Part shown: positions 43,441 to 56,056 of the stretch, piece after piece
Layout of the letters: the number at the start of each line of letters is the position of its first letter
How positions within the stretch are numbered: the first letter of the stretch is position 1
Assembly (NCBI RefSeq): GCF_907164915.1
Contig: NC_061867.1
Span: 55,179,771-55,243,770 of the forward strand
Reading direction: 5' to 3'
Origin: Impatiens glandulifera
Taxonomy: Eukaryota; Streptophyta; Magnoliopsida; Ericales; Balsaminaceae
DNA: 64,000 nucleotides
The notes under the pieces: generated by a model
Seen by the model: the letters and a program-made list of their open reading frames with translations, nothing else
What the model was told of the DNA's origin: nothing
Database searches by the model: none
Made by a program: the position numbers and the translations under genes

Positions 43441-44554
43441 TAGTGACTAATGCATGAAGGAAGCAAAATGTTTTCGTATTATACTCTACAATTTATTATA
43501 CTTTTTTATTCTAAGATTAGTTTTACTGTAAATTTATGTACATGTCAAATTGAGGTACCAAATCAAACCTTTTGTTAGTAGGTATGATCTAGTATTGAAA
43601 AAGAGAAAGCCCATAAATAGGCTCTTTAGCATCTATGGTAAAGATTTTCTTCATAATCTACCTTTAATTGCACATTTTAAGAGAAATAAATGTCAAAATC
43701 TTTAACACTAGAAAAAACGAGTTATTTCATTGTAGGGTTAATAAATACTATTAGAAAATAGGTTATTTGTTCACTATAGGAGTTGTGATAGTTTCTATTA
43801 ATTTAAAAAAAAAGAATGTTTGTTCCAAATGTTTATCAAATTTAAAGATTCTCAATATCAAAATGTCTAAAAGTTATCAAATTTAAAGATTTTCAATAGC
43901 ATATTCAGTATATGTATTACAGTATAGATCCATGAAGGAGATCATGGCAACTGAAGATGCAAAAAACCGGACAACAACATGATTGTGGAATCTTTAGTGA
44001 CTGATGATAAAATGGTCACATATATAAAGGAGTCAATACAATCATTTTCAGAAGCTATTATTAGGGAGGTGGAGATGGTTCAAACTCTTCCTCTATTAGG
44101 AAAACCTTTCTTTGAAGTGATAATCGGTCGAGGTAATCTTGCACCATTTTATCAATTGGTAATATTCTAAATTCTATATAATAGCTTATCTATATATATG
44201 TTTCATAATTCAATATAATTATGCAATTTCAATCTGCAAGATGTTCCGAAGGAAATGAATAGATTTTTACCCAAGGACAATGTTCGAGCCTTTTTGGAGC
44301 ATGGTGGGAAGAGGTGGAAGATAGTTTATTATGGAAGTGACAAGATTAAAACAAGGTTTAATGGAAATTGGAAGACATTTGCTATCGACAACAATCTAAA
44401 CTTGAAAGATGTGCGTTTGTTCGAGCTGATGGATGAGAGTAGAAGTCGTTGCATCATCTTTCGAGTAGAAATTCGGAAAGGAGCTCTTCCAATGATTTTG
44501 AAGCAGGAAAATGAAGATAAAAATTTTGATAACAATGTTATTATTATCGATTAG
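43441..44554 (+). pseudogene. B3-domain pseudogene, copy C
   Basis: Starts abruptly inside exon 2 (GACTAATGCAT near 43445); exon 1 and most of exon 2 are missing. Exon 3 (about 43926-44159) has lost one base in a run of A near 43961, which shifts the frame. The acceptor before exon 4 has changed from CAGCAGGATG to CTGCAAGATG, so splicing at the remaining AG drops one base and leads to an early stop. Exon 4 itself still reads an intact B3 segment (WKIVYYG, DVRLFELMDE) to the stop at 44554. Three independent lesions make this a pseudogene. Confidence 0.88.
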
Positions 44555-45223
44555 GAGTTCGTTTTTAGTTGATTTCTATCTTATTTTATTATTGTTCTGA
44601 CTTAATTACTTTACATTTGATTGAAGGTACAATTTATTTAGAGATAATTAGTAATTATTGGATTTGTCTGTTTTTTCAATCTCAATTATATTTGAACTAT
44701 TCTGGTTTTATTATTGATCTTTTATTACACTATTATTTATTTATATTGGTTAGATTAAATGAAAAAAAAGAGACACAAATCCATCAAGGTTCTTTTGAGA
44801 AGGAAAACCAAACTAATTATACCATTTATTTATATTTATGGATATAAATATTGCAAAACAAAGTTTAAAAAAGTATGGTTGTCATCACACATGAAATTTG
44901 ATAAAAGCTTTATTAATCATTAAAATATCACAGATTATCTTAATCCGTTTAAAATAATATTTACAATGTTTTTTATTGAATTTAAATCATCAAAAATAAA
45001 CTTAATACTACATAAATATATAATTAATCATGTATAAATATATAATTAATCATGGGATCCTAAAGTACATTTCAAACTTGAATAAAGACTAACTATCAAT
45101 ATTTTATAGAAATCGGAGACTCGAACACATTCATTTATGAAAAATGATTAAGTGGATTCAACGTCTCTTTCTACATCGGATAGAGAGAGAAAAGTAAAAT
45201 TTTTTAAAAATTAATTATTTTTT

Positions 45224-45858
45224 TTGTTGAAAAAAGTTTTCTCGCTTGCTGCAATTCATCCCGTCTCCTTCGTATTCCTTTCTCTCTCGATGCTAAACGT
45301 GACTCTTCTTTTTAATTTTTTCGAACAAAAGGTTCTACAAAATCACTCCTCTGTTTGTACATTCGACCCCGGTCCAACTTTCGCGAAGCAAAACAAAGTT
45401 CTCATTCTCGTCGAAAATTGTAAGTTCTTAAGGACGAAATCGTAATTTGTCTTAGTGCTATAAATTTTTTTTCCATATGAACAAGGAAATTGATAACAAA
45501 TATGAAAACAATACTTTGTTTTTAATATGAAAATATTTATAAAACTAATAACAATACTACAATCTTGTTTGTAATGAATATGAAACTCTTATAATATGTT
45601 ATTGTTATATGAATGGTTATTTCATGTTTCTACCTTGCCATATTTTGCAGCATTGCCTCTAGTTTTAGACACAGTTTTACAGAAGATAAGGAACATATAA
45701 TGGAGGAATGTCTGTTATTCTGTGATGTGGGTGTTCCTTGCCCATGTGGAGTATTTTTAAGACAAGAAGATGAGACAAGTCTGGATATGTCGGGTCAAAC
45801 TAGTAACATCAACTCTTTGAAAGTCTTGTTTTTAAGAAATTCGTCTCATTTAAGTTGA
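45224..45858 (+). CDS. Unrecognised small gene or gene fragment G2
   Basis: Paralogue of the broken copy at 22640. A first frame ends CTFDPGPTFAKQNKVLILVEN near 45420. After about 230 bp with intron-like AT-rich sequence and a TTTTGCAG acceptor (near 45650), a second frame reads FTEDKEHIMEECLLFCDVGVPCPCGVFLRQ and ends in a Ser/Asn-rich tail near 45858. I do not recognise the family; the only notable motif is VPCPCG with nearby Cys residues. The first-exon start and the donor are not clear (no good GT after LVEN except in CGTCGAAAATTGTAAG). It could be a small expressed gene or a fragment carried by the duplication. Confidence 0.35.
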
Positions 45859-45909
45859 TAAATTGTTAAAATAATTTAGAATGCTTGGTTTAATGTTTAA
45901 ATTAATACG

Positions 45910-46408
45910 GTTAAAATCTCGAGTTAACTCTTAAAATCTTATAATTTACGATTTCAAAAAAAGTTAACGAGTCTGATTTTAAGTAAACTATTAAATAAGT
46001 AAAAATCGATTTTAAATTTACGATAAAAATATTTTACGAGTGTATTATACAATAATTTCGATTTTACGATATTATACGATTTTACGTTTTAAAATATAAA
46101 TTTATATTTAAAAATTAAAAAATAAAGTTATTATTTATTTAAATAAATTAATTAATCAAATAAATTTGGTAAGTATAATTTTTTATAGTGTTATTATTTA
46201 ATATTATTTTTTAATTAATTTTATATTTAAATATATAAACTCTTAAAATTCGATAGGTATAAAATACTTAATTATATATATAAATAATAACAATAAAAAT
46301 ATATAACTATCATTTTTAAATTAAAATCTTATAATCTCAAGTAAATTCTAAATTTTACGACCTTACAAGTAATAAACGATTTTACGTAAACTCTTGATTT
46401 TGACAACC
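45910..46408. mobile_element. MITE-like repeat R, copy 3
   Basis: Starts GTTAAAATCTCGAGTTAACTC and ends CTCTTGATTTTGACAACC. It lies just downstream of fragment G2, the same relation as copy 1 to G1, so these two copies were present before the unit duplication. Confidence 0.55.
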
Positions 46409-46444
46409 TTAGTACAAATACAATTTATAATTATAGCCATCAAT

Positions 46445-46640
46445 TTGGGTTAGGCCCGTTGGGTTGGCCCGGCCCGTCAAATAATTTAGACGGTTGAGTT
46501 GAAATATTAGCAACCCATTAAGAAGTGGGCCTACACAGGCCAGCCCGTTCGGATAGCGGGTCTAGGCGGGTCGGACTTGAGTTGGCCCGCCGGTTGTCCA
46601 AAAAAAATCTAATTATAGCCTTATAGGCATACCGCATATG
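46445..46640. repeat. GGCCCG-rich patch, second copy
   Basis: Matches 23800-24010 with small changes (GGCCCGTTGGGTTGGCCCGG and GGCGGGTCGGACTTGAGTTG). Confidence 0.6.
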
Positions 46641-47006
46641 TCATTATACCGCATAACCTTAATTTTTTTCTCTTCTGGGCAGCATTGCAATAGACATTGA
46701 AGAGAAAAGCGATGAAAGAGAATGATTTGACATGGATTATATATTGATTGATGATATTTAAAGAATATTGACTTTACTGAAAATTTTATTTTATGAATTT
46801 TTAAAATTTTAGTTACTTTTTTAACTATTTGATCAATTAATATGTAACGATAGATAAGACTCTCGTTTGTTATTTATTTCTTTAAGACTTTCTCCTTCTT
46901 TTGCTAAAATGAACTATGTTCTTATTTAAATCACGATCTAGAATCTTTTCACAACCTAAAAATTTTGTTTCCATCTTTTTTTTTTTCCTGTTTATTTTTG
47001 TGTCCG

Positions 47007-47009
<3 letters not shown>

Positions 47010-47066
<57 letters not shown>
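47010..47066. repeat. (AT)n microsatellite, about 57 bp
   Basis: Counterpart of the tract at 24326-24427, shorter and ending in TTTATTTGTTTC. Short reading frames of alternating Ile and Tyr across it are meaningless. Confidence 0.95.
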
Positions 47067-47070
<4 letters not shown>

Positions 47071-47310
47071 TTGTTTCAAAATATGCATAACATTGATATT
47101 GAAAATTTTATTTATTTAGTTTTATATTTATTTATATCAATTTGATTTATTTTAAAATAATTTAAAATTTAATTAATTAATTTGAAAATGGTTGATACAC
47201 CGTTCTAAACTAATTATTATTATTTATAATGAGTCTGTGTATGGATTATTAAAAATCAAATATTGGATCAGGACTATTTTAAAATTATAAATTATGGTTT
47301 TGAAAATCCA

Positions 47311-48183
47311 TGATCAAACAAGCCTTATGGTTGTTTTAGGTCTGGTTTGATTTGAGTTGTTTGACAAACGAATAAATTATTAGAAATATTTCATTATTAA
47401 TTCCTTTAGGGTATAAGTAAAATCCACTACGTCTAAATTGAATCGAATTGTCCTAAACCGAACCAAAACCAACCAAATTGAATGACCGATGAAATCGGTA
47501 AATTGAACCTCATGGTTCAGTTGATCGTTTTAACAGCGATCGAACCATCAAACCGACAAACCGGTCATGGTTAAAATTTAAAAAGTATACATTATTTGAT
47601 TACAATATATAGTTGATACATAAACATTGTCTTTTAATAATTAAAATTTTAACCATTAAACTAAAATATATATATCCTTTTTATTTATTTCAAAACAAAT
47701 ACATATTGATATTAGTTTTTCAAAATAAATTTAAGTATAATTGGATTATATAGCAATAATTTTTTGAGAAGGAATAAAATCAATGGAATTGACCAAACTA
47801 TGAATGAAAATTGAATTTTTTTTCAAATCGATTTTAGCAATTTGGTTGTACATTTCGATACAGCTTTACTCTAAATTCCTCAACTAATCATATCAATTAA
47901 AATCATAATCCAATATACTAAAATAGGAGCTATATTCTTATATTTTAAACTATATTCAAAAGAAAATTAGTTTCTTTTATGAAAAAGCATGAAACATTTG
48001 TTTACATATTTATTAGTGACATCTAAACATTACAAAATAACCACATTTCTTAATTATTTTTCAAATAATCTTATTTGACGTGTTATTAAATATATGTATG
48101 TTATATGACTAAAAATATTATTAATTATATATTTTAATTAATAATCTAAATAATGTGAATGATAATAAATTATTTTAACTAAA
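47311..48183. repeat. Dispersed repeat S, copy 3
   Basis: Equivalent of copy 1, upstream of B3 copy D as copy 1 is upstream of B3 copy B. Confidence 0.65.
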
Positions 48184-48508
48184 GAAACACACTCGTATTC
48201 AACCATTGTAATATTTGTCAGAAATATGAAACATATAAATTTTTTTATTAAAAAGTATCTCATTAAATAATTATTATTTTTATAATTTAATTATATTATT
48301 ATTAAAAAAATTAATAATTGTTTTTTAAATTTAAGAATTAAATTAAATTTACACATACTTTTCACCAAAATTTTGACAACATTGAATGAATTTAACTTTT
48401 CGTTTAACCTAATATGCTAACCTAATTTTAAAAGGCAATAACAAAAATCAATAAAAATATCAACAAGGAGGCGGCTACCCGGAGGAGGCGGCCATCCCAA
48501 GAAGAAAA

Positions 48509-50227
48509 ATGAGGACGAAGAGAACGGAGAAACGATCGGCCGTCTATAGCCTAGCGCGCACTGACAATGACAAAGATATAAAGAAAAAAAGACTAGAAAA
48601 CGAGACTGAACCTACAAATGGAAGGTACAAACTTGAATTTTAGTTTATCTCGAATTTTCAAATCTTAAATAGGTGTGTTTTAATGGAAATCTAATTGACG
48701 AGATTTGGAATTGAGGTTGAGATCTTGAAATTGATAGGTTATTAATGTGACATTGAATAACAAATTGACTGTTTTGAGATCCTCTAAAGTTTCTTCTTCG
48801 GCTTTTGCATTGTAGTTTTTTTATGTATTTTTTTTTGTTTCTCACCTTATTGAAATTTTCATTATTGTATTAAGTGCATTTTTTGTTCTGTTTTCTCACA
48901 TTTGATTTGGCTTGCAAACCTTTTTTGATTCAATTGTATATCTGTAAATTACATAGATTTTTTAATTTGTGAATGTAGTGGTAGCCTTTCGAAGATTACG
49001 AAATCAATCATTGAGGAAAAAAGTAATCTATCAGATTCAGGAGCTATGCTAAACAACCACAAGAGGAAACCTGAAAACTCAAGGACTAATGCATCAAGGA
49101 AGCAACAGGTTTTCTTAATATCCTCAACAATTTATTATGATTTTTTATTCTAAGATTAATTAGATGTGATTGAGGCACCAAATCAAACTTTTTTTTAATA
49201 TGTATGATCTAGTATTGAAGAAGAGAAAACCCATAAGTAGGCTCTAAGCATCTATAGTAAAGATTTTCTTCATAATTTACATCTAATTGCACAATTTAAG
49301 AGAAATAAATATCAAGATCTTTAACACTATAGATAAAATGGGTTATTTCATTGTGGGGGCAGTAAATACTATTAGAAAATGGGTTATTTCCCTATAGGAG
49401 TTGTGATAGTTTCTACTAATTCAAAAAAAAAATTGTTTGTTCCAAAAGTTTATCAAATTTAAAGATTCTCAATATCAAAATATTTAAAAGTTATACAAAA
49501 CTTTAAAGATATGTTAAGAGCTTATTTATGTAGTTTTTAAATTTCTACAATAAACTATTTTCTCATTTCTTTCAACATAACATATTCAATACATGTATTA
49601 CAGTATAGATCCATGAAGGAGATCATGGAAACCGAAGATGTCAAAATATCGGAAAGCAACATGATTGTGGAATCTTTAGTGACTGATGATAAAATTGTCA
49701 TGGATATAAATGAGTCAATCCAATCATTTTCAGAAGCTACTATGGAGATTGTTCAAACTCTTCCTCTATTAGGAAGACCTTTCTTTGAAGTGATAATCGG
49801 TCAAGATAATCTTGCACCATTTTATCAATTGGTAATATTCTAAATTCTATATAATAGTTTATCTATATATATGTTTCATAATTCAATATAATTATGCAAT
49901 TTCAATCAGCAGGATGTTCCGGAGGAAATGAATAGATTTTTACCCGAGGACAATGTTCGAGCCTTTTTGGAGCATGGTGGGAAGAGGTGGAAGATAGTTT
50001 ATTATGGAAGTCAGAAGAATAAAACAAGGTTTAATAGTAATTGGAAGACATTTGTTATCGACAACCATCTAAACTTGAAAGATGTGTGTTTGTTCGAGCT
50101 GATGGATGAGAGGAGCAGTCATTGCATCATCTTTCGAGTAGAAATTCGGAAAGGAGCTCTTCCAATAACTGTGAAACAGGAAAATGAAGCTGAAAATGTT
50201 GGTAAGAATGTTATAATTATCGATTAG
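48509..50227 (+). CDS. B3-domain DNA-binding protein, copy D
   Basis: Four exons: 48509-48624, 48979-49108, 49604-49831 and 49913-50227, giving 262 residues with exon sizes identical to copy B. The B3 domain reads PFFEVIIGQDN, WKIVYYGSQKNKTRF, SNWKTFVIDNHLNL and DVCLFELMDERSSHC. Compared with B there are several substitutions inside the DNA-binding domain (for example the SDKNKTRLNGN segment is SQKNKTRFNSN here), while frames, splice sites and the CAGCAG acceptor are intact. This suggests a working gene with possibly shifted DNA preference. Confidence 0.85.
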
Positions 50228-50829
50228 GAGTTGGCTTCTAGTTGAATTCTATTTTATTTTAGTATTGTTCTGACTTAATTAATATACTTTTGTTTGTTTG
50301 GAGATACAGTTTATTTAGAGAATTAATATTGTATGGATTTATCTTTTTCATTTATCAATTATATTTGAACAATTCTAGTTTTATTATTGATCTTTTATTA
50401 CATTATTATTTGTTTATATTAGTTAGTTTAAATGAAAAAAAGAGATACAAATTTGTCAAGGTTATTTTGAGAAAGAAAAACAAACTAATCATTATCATTT
50501 ATTTATATTTATGCAATTATGATATATAAAGGCTGCAAAAACAAAGCTAAAAAATATGGTTGTCATCACACATGAAATTTCATAAAAGTACTATTATTTC
50601 CTAAAATATCATAGATTATCTTAATTAGTTTAAAATAATAATTATAATGTTTTATATTGAATTACAATCATAAGAAATAAACTAGTACTACATTAATATA
50701 TAATCATGGTATCAAAGTACCATACAAACTTGAATAAAGACTAATTAGAATCCATTTTTAAATATTAGAGACTAGAACACAATCATTTTTTTAAAATATT
50801 AGAGACTAGAACACAAATTTATTTTTTCT

Positions 50830-51420
50830 TATGAATATACAATATAATTTTGTAATAATCAAATAACTATCAACTAATTTTTTTTAAAAATAATTAATGT
50901 ATATTAAAATGATAAGAATCATTTAATCACAACGATATGATATAAAAAAATTACTCAATAGGTTATTGAGCTCGTAGATTATCGAAAAAAACGATTAATT
51001 TCTCGATCGACTCTTTCGGACTTTCGGAACGGAATACGGAAAGTGTCATAATAATAGCATTATTAATGATACGCATTAAAACTTTTTTTCAAAAAAAAAT
51101 ATACGAATCAGACGACTACAATCATTGAAAGTTCGACGATTTCTCTCAAACTAGATAGTTTAGCAAATAAATAATTTAGTTGGTATCAAAATTATGTATA
51201 TTTTTCATATCAGTCGCATCAATTCAACATTCTCAGTAACTACGATTCAGACGATTATGATTCGGACGATTACGATCATTAAAAGTTCGACGATTTATCT
51301 CAAACTAGATAGTCTAGTAAAAAATAATTTAGTTCGTATCAAAATTATGTAGATTTTTCATATCAGTCGCATCAATCCAACGTTCTCAGTAACTACCCAA
51401 AAACTCGGGATCACATAATG
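50830..51420 (+). repeat. Diverged unit-2 counterpart of the nested tandem block
   Basis: Begins GAATATACAATATAATTTTG and contains two diverged copies of the inner unit (GAAAGTTCGACGATTTCTC near 51126 and AAAAGTTCGACGATTTATC near 51280). Inner-unit duplication here differs from that in unit 1, so the expansions happened separately. Confidence 0.65.
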
Positions 51421-51624
51421 AATCTAAGTGATAGATCACAAAAAAACTTTAAATACTAGTCATTCCGAAAATACAAAAGTAAGTTAATTGTTAATTCAAC
51501 ATTCTCGAGACAACTACGATAACTATTAACCATAACCTTTTTCCATGCACATTCGAGAATTAAAATAAACAATTATAATTCAACAATTTTATATTAATAG
51601 TTAATGTCATATTATAAACTCCTT

Positions 51625-54600
51625 TTAATAAAAGATAAATGAACTTCTTTTTCTTTCGACAAGATGATAAACATGTTTGGTTCTTACAAACAACAACCAA
51701 CTACTCAAAATTCCTAACATCGACAACAATCCCCAAACCACAAAAGTCATCGTATAACATCCCCTACCCATACAAACCATCGATGTTTCCACGCCAACAA
51801 ACATCGCCTTCAAAAAGCTCGACCCTTGTATATTTGCATCGTACACCACTGCCGCCAACAAACCCAACATAACCGAGCCCATTGGTATATTAGTTATCAA
51901 AAGATTATGGTTCACACCGGCACTGTTCGGACCAAACAACTCAGAAGTCACAGACACCGCCGCGGCGAACACGAATCCAGAGCTCAGCCCTACAATCGCG
52001 GTCGCCACACATAATACTACTTTACTCCCGGATATTATCAAAATTAAGAATGCAAACGGTAATGGGACTATTGACATTGCTAGCCATCCTGTCCTCGAAA
52101 AATACATCTTACTGCAAACATTGTCAATTACATCGTTCAAATCATTAGCGAACACAACAAAACAAAATAATAAATGACAGATTGGTAATAACACAACAAA
52201 ACAAAATAATAAATGACAGATTGGTAATAGAACATTAAATATGCACAGCAAACTATGTTATTTTCAAATAATCGGGTAGATTATTTGATTTGAGTTGTTT
52301 GACAAGGAATTAATGATTAGAAATATGTCATTATTAATTCTTTAGGGTGCAAGTAAAATAGACTGAACTGTCTAAAACTAAATTGAATTGGTCATAATCG
52401 AACCCAAACCAACCAATCAAATTGAATGACCGACAATTTATGAAACCGGTAAATTGTTTACCCAACAATTCAGTTGATCGGTTTAGTGATGATCGAACCA
52501 TCAAACTAACTAACATTAAAAATTATACATAAAATGTCTTTTAATAATTAAAATTTTAACCATTAAACTACAATATATATACCCTTTTGTTATTTATTTT
52601 CAAAACAAATATACATTTATCAAAGTAAATTTCATGTATAATTGTATTATTTAGCTATAGATTTTTTTAGGAACAAACAAAATCCATTGAATGGATCAAA
52701 CCGGTCGAATTGATATTCTAACCGATCAAACAACCGAAACCGAATATTTCAAACCGATTTTGTTGTTCATCTCGATATACAGAGTATAGATTTAACATAA
52801 ATTTCTCTGTTAATCAGATCAATTAATAAAACATTAAATAACTAATTGTGTTTCTTTTCTAAAAACATGACACATTTGTTTACATGTTTATTAGTGTCAT
52901 CTAAGCACAACAAAAATATTTAACACAATCTGACAAAAGCATTACAAAATAACCAAAGTTCTTAATTATTTTTCAAATAATCTTATTTAATGTGCTATTG
53001 AAAAATATATTATTGAGGTTTATTTGAATGTTATATGACTAAAAAATTATGTGGATGAATAAATCATTTTAACTAAGGATTTGAAACTTACTCTCGCAAA
53101 ATGTCAGGCGTGGCCGAGAGAAGGCGACCGAAGAACGAACATGCCGAGTAAAGAGCAACAACGGAGGTCGTACTCGTACCATACCCCAACGATTGTGCTA
53201 TTTGTCCGATGTTATTACTATAAACCAATCCAACAGTCCCCCCACAGAAATACGAAACATAGTAAAGCCAAAAATCGGTTCGACTAAGAAGCCTCTTACT
53301 CGAATGCTCATCCCCAAGCATCACCAATTGATCTTTCTCCACGACACAATCACAACACCCCTCTTTCTTCTCTTCCAAAAGAAACCCGTCATTAATACCC
53401 TCGTTAGTTTCTATCAACTCCTTATGAACATCAAAATTACCCATATCAATCAAGTTAAAGCTCGATGGAGAACCACGACCGATAGAGCTTGTTTGGATTA
53501 TCCACGGAGTAAACAACGGGAGAAGAAGGAGAATTATCGCTCCAGCGAGTAATGCGCGAGCGATGGATGAGGTAGTTTCAATTTGGTCGAGGATTAGTAG
53601 ATAGAGACCAGTTATAACAGCTAGAACGTTGAGAAAAAGGAAGATGAGAGAATCGCGACGAATGGCTTGTGAGGAAAGTGGTTGGATATTTGAGGGTTGA
53701 TGGAGAATTATTGGGAGAACGGAAATGAGGGAGATGATGAGAGGAATAATCGCGTTGAGGAGAAGATAAAGAGTGTAGTTTCCGGATTGGATTGAATCTG
53801 CTATGAGATTGTATAGAGCTGCACTTACTCCATTGAAGCTGATGCTGAAAGCTAGAGCAAGAGGTCTATTGTCTGGGAAGTTCTTGATGCATAAAACATA
53901 GCATATTGTGTTGAACCAGCATATGCTGCAGCCAGCTAGTAAACACAAAAGGAAAACCTACAAGACAAAGTTAAGACCGAAGTAAATTAGAACTTATTCA
54001 AGTTTCTCATCTAAACTCAGATCAAGTGTTTTCAAATGGACACTCGAAATGTGAAAACTCAAAAAGAACTTAGGAGTACCAATGGAGTAGAAAAGAGTAG
54101 AAAATTGTAGTTGACGTAAAAATATTCATTTTGCTATTTTGTAACATGGGTTTATGTCGGAATTAACATGAGTCATGATCATTTTAAATTGATCGAATAT
54201 GAAGATTATATACAAGTAGTTTCATTTGAATGAGTGTACAATTTTAAATTGGAAGTAAATTATTGTTTTGTCACCAAAATATTAGATATAGAAATGTTTA
54301 ATAATTGTTAAGGAACATATTTTGAAGTCACAATAAATATTAAGATTTTATTATTAATATATATATATCCTCCAACCGTCAAAATAATATTTTCAGCAAC
54401 CTTTCAATGGAAATGAATGGGAGATAGATTTAGATAGGTGAACAACTTGCAACCACACATCAAATAACTCACTTTTTTTTATTAAAATAAAAATAATTGT
54501 GATATTGGTGAAAATCTCAATAATTTAAGAAATAATTAATTATAAAATAAATATCATGATTCATAAAATAATTTGAATTACAACACTTATATATTAAATA

Positions 54601-55124
54601 AATGAAGCTAAAATTAAACTATAATATTATTATGATCCAAAATTTCAAAATTTTAATTTTATAATTATATCATTAGAACTCAGGCCCACTAGTGGCATAA
54701 GTATTTAAAGTCTTTTGTTTTAGATTAAAAGTATTGATTGATTTTCATTAAGAATTCCCTTATTTAAAAAATATAATTAATTTTCTTTTATAATATACTT
54801 TTAATTTTGAATCAATACCAATATTTATTAGAACTCAAAAAGTATCTGGGTATAAGATATTCATTTCACACTAAAATGGCATAAGATGTTCATTTCACAC
54901 TAAGTATCGAACTAAGATGAAATTAGGGTTATAACTAGGAATGGCAATTATAATCTGAATTGCTCCATATTAACGGTTTTACCACGGTTTGATCGATAGT
55001 TAACCGATAATAGGACGGTGAGGGTACTAAAAACAAAATTCACAACTAAAATGGAGCAAGATAATAAATGCATTCCGACCCATTGTCATTCCTAATTATA
55101 ACTATAGAAGTTCTTCCTAAAATT

Positions 55125-55157
<33 letters not shown>

Positions 55158-56056
55158 CTCAATTTTCTATACCAAATTAAATGAATAGTATCCAATGACT
55201 TTTTTTTATTGTTGTGAGAACTGAGAAACAGATAAAATCAATAAATGAGCAAATTGAAGAACCTTCATGTTCTTCAATCACAATCAAATAAATTATTGTT
55301 TTTCTAAGCTTAGTAATCAAAGCACCAAACACAAGTAGAATAATTCAGATAATTTCTAAGCTTAGAATCTAAGCAAAACAGAGATGAAGTAACAATTCAG
55401 TTCATAATCAGATTACATTCATATTCCTTTAATTTCTAACCTTAGAAGCTAATCAATACAGAAATGAAGTAACAATTCAGTTCATAATCACATAACATTC
55501 CTATTCCTTTAATTTCTAACCTTAGAATCTAATCAAATACAAAGATGAAGGAACAATTCAGTTCATAATCAGATAACATTCCTATTCATTTCATTTCTAA
55601 AGCTTAAAAGATAAGCAACATCAGTTCAGAGATGAAAAACTCAGATTCAGTTCATAATCAGATGATTCAGACAAAATCGAAGCAAATATAGTAAACATTT
55701 CGAAAAATAGATGAATAGATTCAATTTAAGAGAGGAATAAGACAAACCGCGAAGTAAGGCAAGGATATAACCCTAATAATGACGAGCCATTGAAGACCAT
55801 AGCCAAATAATCCCATAAAAGCAGCGATGAACAAGACAATCCAAAGAGGTGAATGTAATAAGAAGATTCCTGAACACCAACCGAATAACTTCCCCATATC
55901 TGACGCAACAGCCAAGTAATTAAGTTGTAACTGCGATATTTCCATAACTGATTTCAGATTTGATGAATATGATGAGAAATCGATGTTTGTTCCTGTAAAT
56001 GCTTGAATCCATGTACTCGATACTAAAACCATCCACTTCCTTGATTGTTCATCCAT
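51625..56056 (-). CDS. NFD4-like nodulin/MFS-type transporter, full length
   Basis: Three exons: 56056-55748, 53957-53092 and 52111-51625, giving 553 residues with consistent phases (exon 2 to 3 forms a split Asp codon before KMYFSRTGWLAM). The N-terminus reads RKWMVLVSSTWIQAFTGTNI, typical of the Nodulin-like domain. Some 11-12 hydrophobic segments run through to a short cytoplasmic end, KHVYHLVERKRSS. A long hydrophilic loop lies in the middle (around EKKEGCCDCVVEKDQLVMLGDEHSSKRLL). Relatives are plant nodulin-like/MFS membrane proteins including NUCLEAR FUSION DEFECTIVE 4; the substrate is unknown. It is the only complete copy; a paralogous copy at 29314-42479 is dead. It converges on B3 copy D, about 1.4 kb away. 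Confidence 0.9.
52278..53076. repeat. Dispersed repeat S, copy 4, in transporter intron 2
   Basis: Fills most of the intron between exons 3 and 2 of the intact transporter. It is shorter at its start than copy 1 and shares the AACCGA phrases and the TTTCAAACCGATTTTGTTG segment with copy 2. Confidence 0.65.
54936..55094. mobile_element. hAT-like MITE in transporter intron 1
   Basis: 159 bp with terminal inverted repeats TAGGAATGGCAAT and (complement) TAGGAATGACAAT, one mismatch in 13. It is flanked by an 8-bp near-duplication, GTTATAAC at 54928-54935 and ATTATAAC at 55095-55102. An 8-bp duplication and short TAGG-type ends fit the hAT superfamily. Non-coding. Confidence 0.7.
55126..55155 (+). 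repeat. Poly(A) tract, 30 bases
   Basis: A pure run of A about 30 bases beyond the MITE, within transporter intron 1. On the gene's own strand it is a poly(T) run. It is a sequencing-error-prone site. Confidence 0.9.
55360..55680 (-). repeat. About 81-bp tandem repeats at the 5' end of transporter intron 1
   Basis: Four copies of a unit containing ATGAAGTAACAATTCAGTTCATAATCA and AATTTCTAACCTTAGAA phrases (anchor at 55397, 55477, 55558 and 55647; spacings 80, 81 and 89). They lie within 400 bp of the exon 1 donor, inside the intron. Copies decay from left to right. Confidence 0.8.

Noticed and set aside
46882..47119. Short frames with long Ile-Tyr runs
   Set aside because: Translation of the (AT)n microsatellite.
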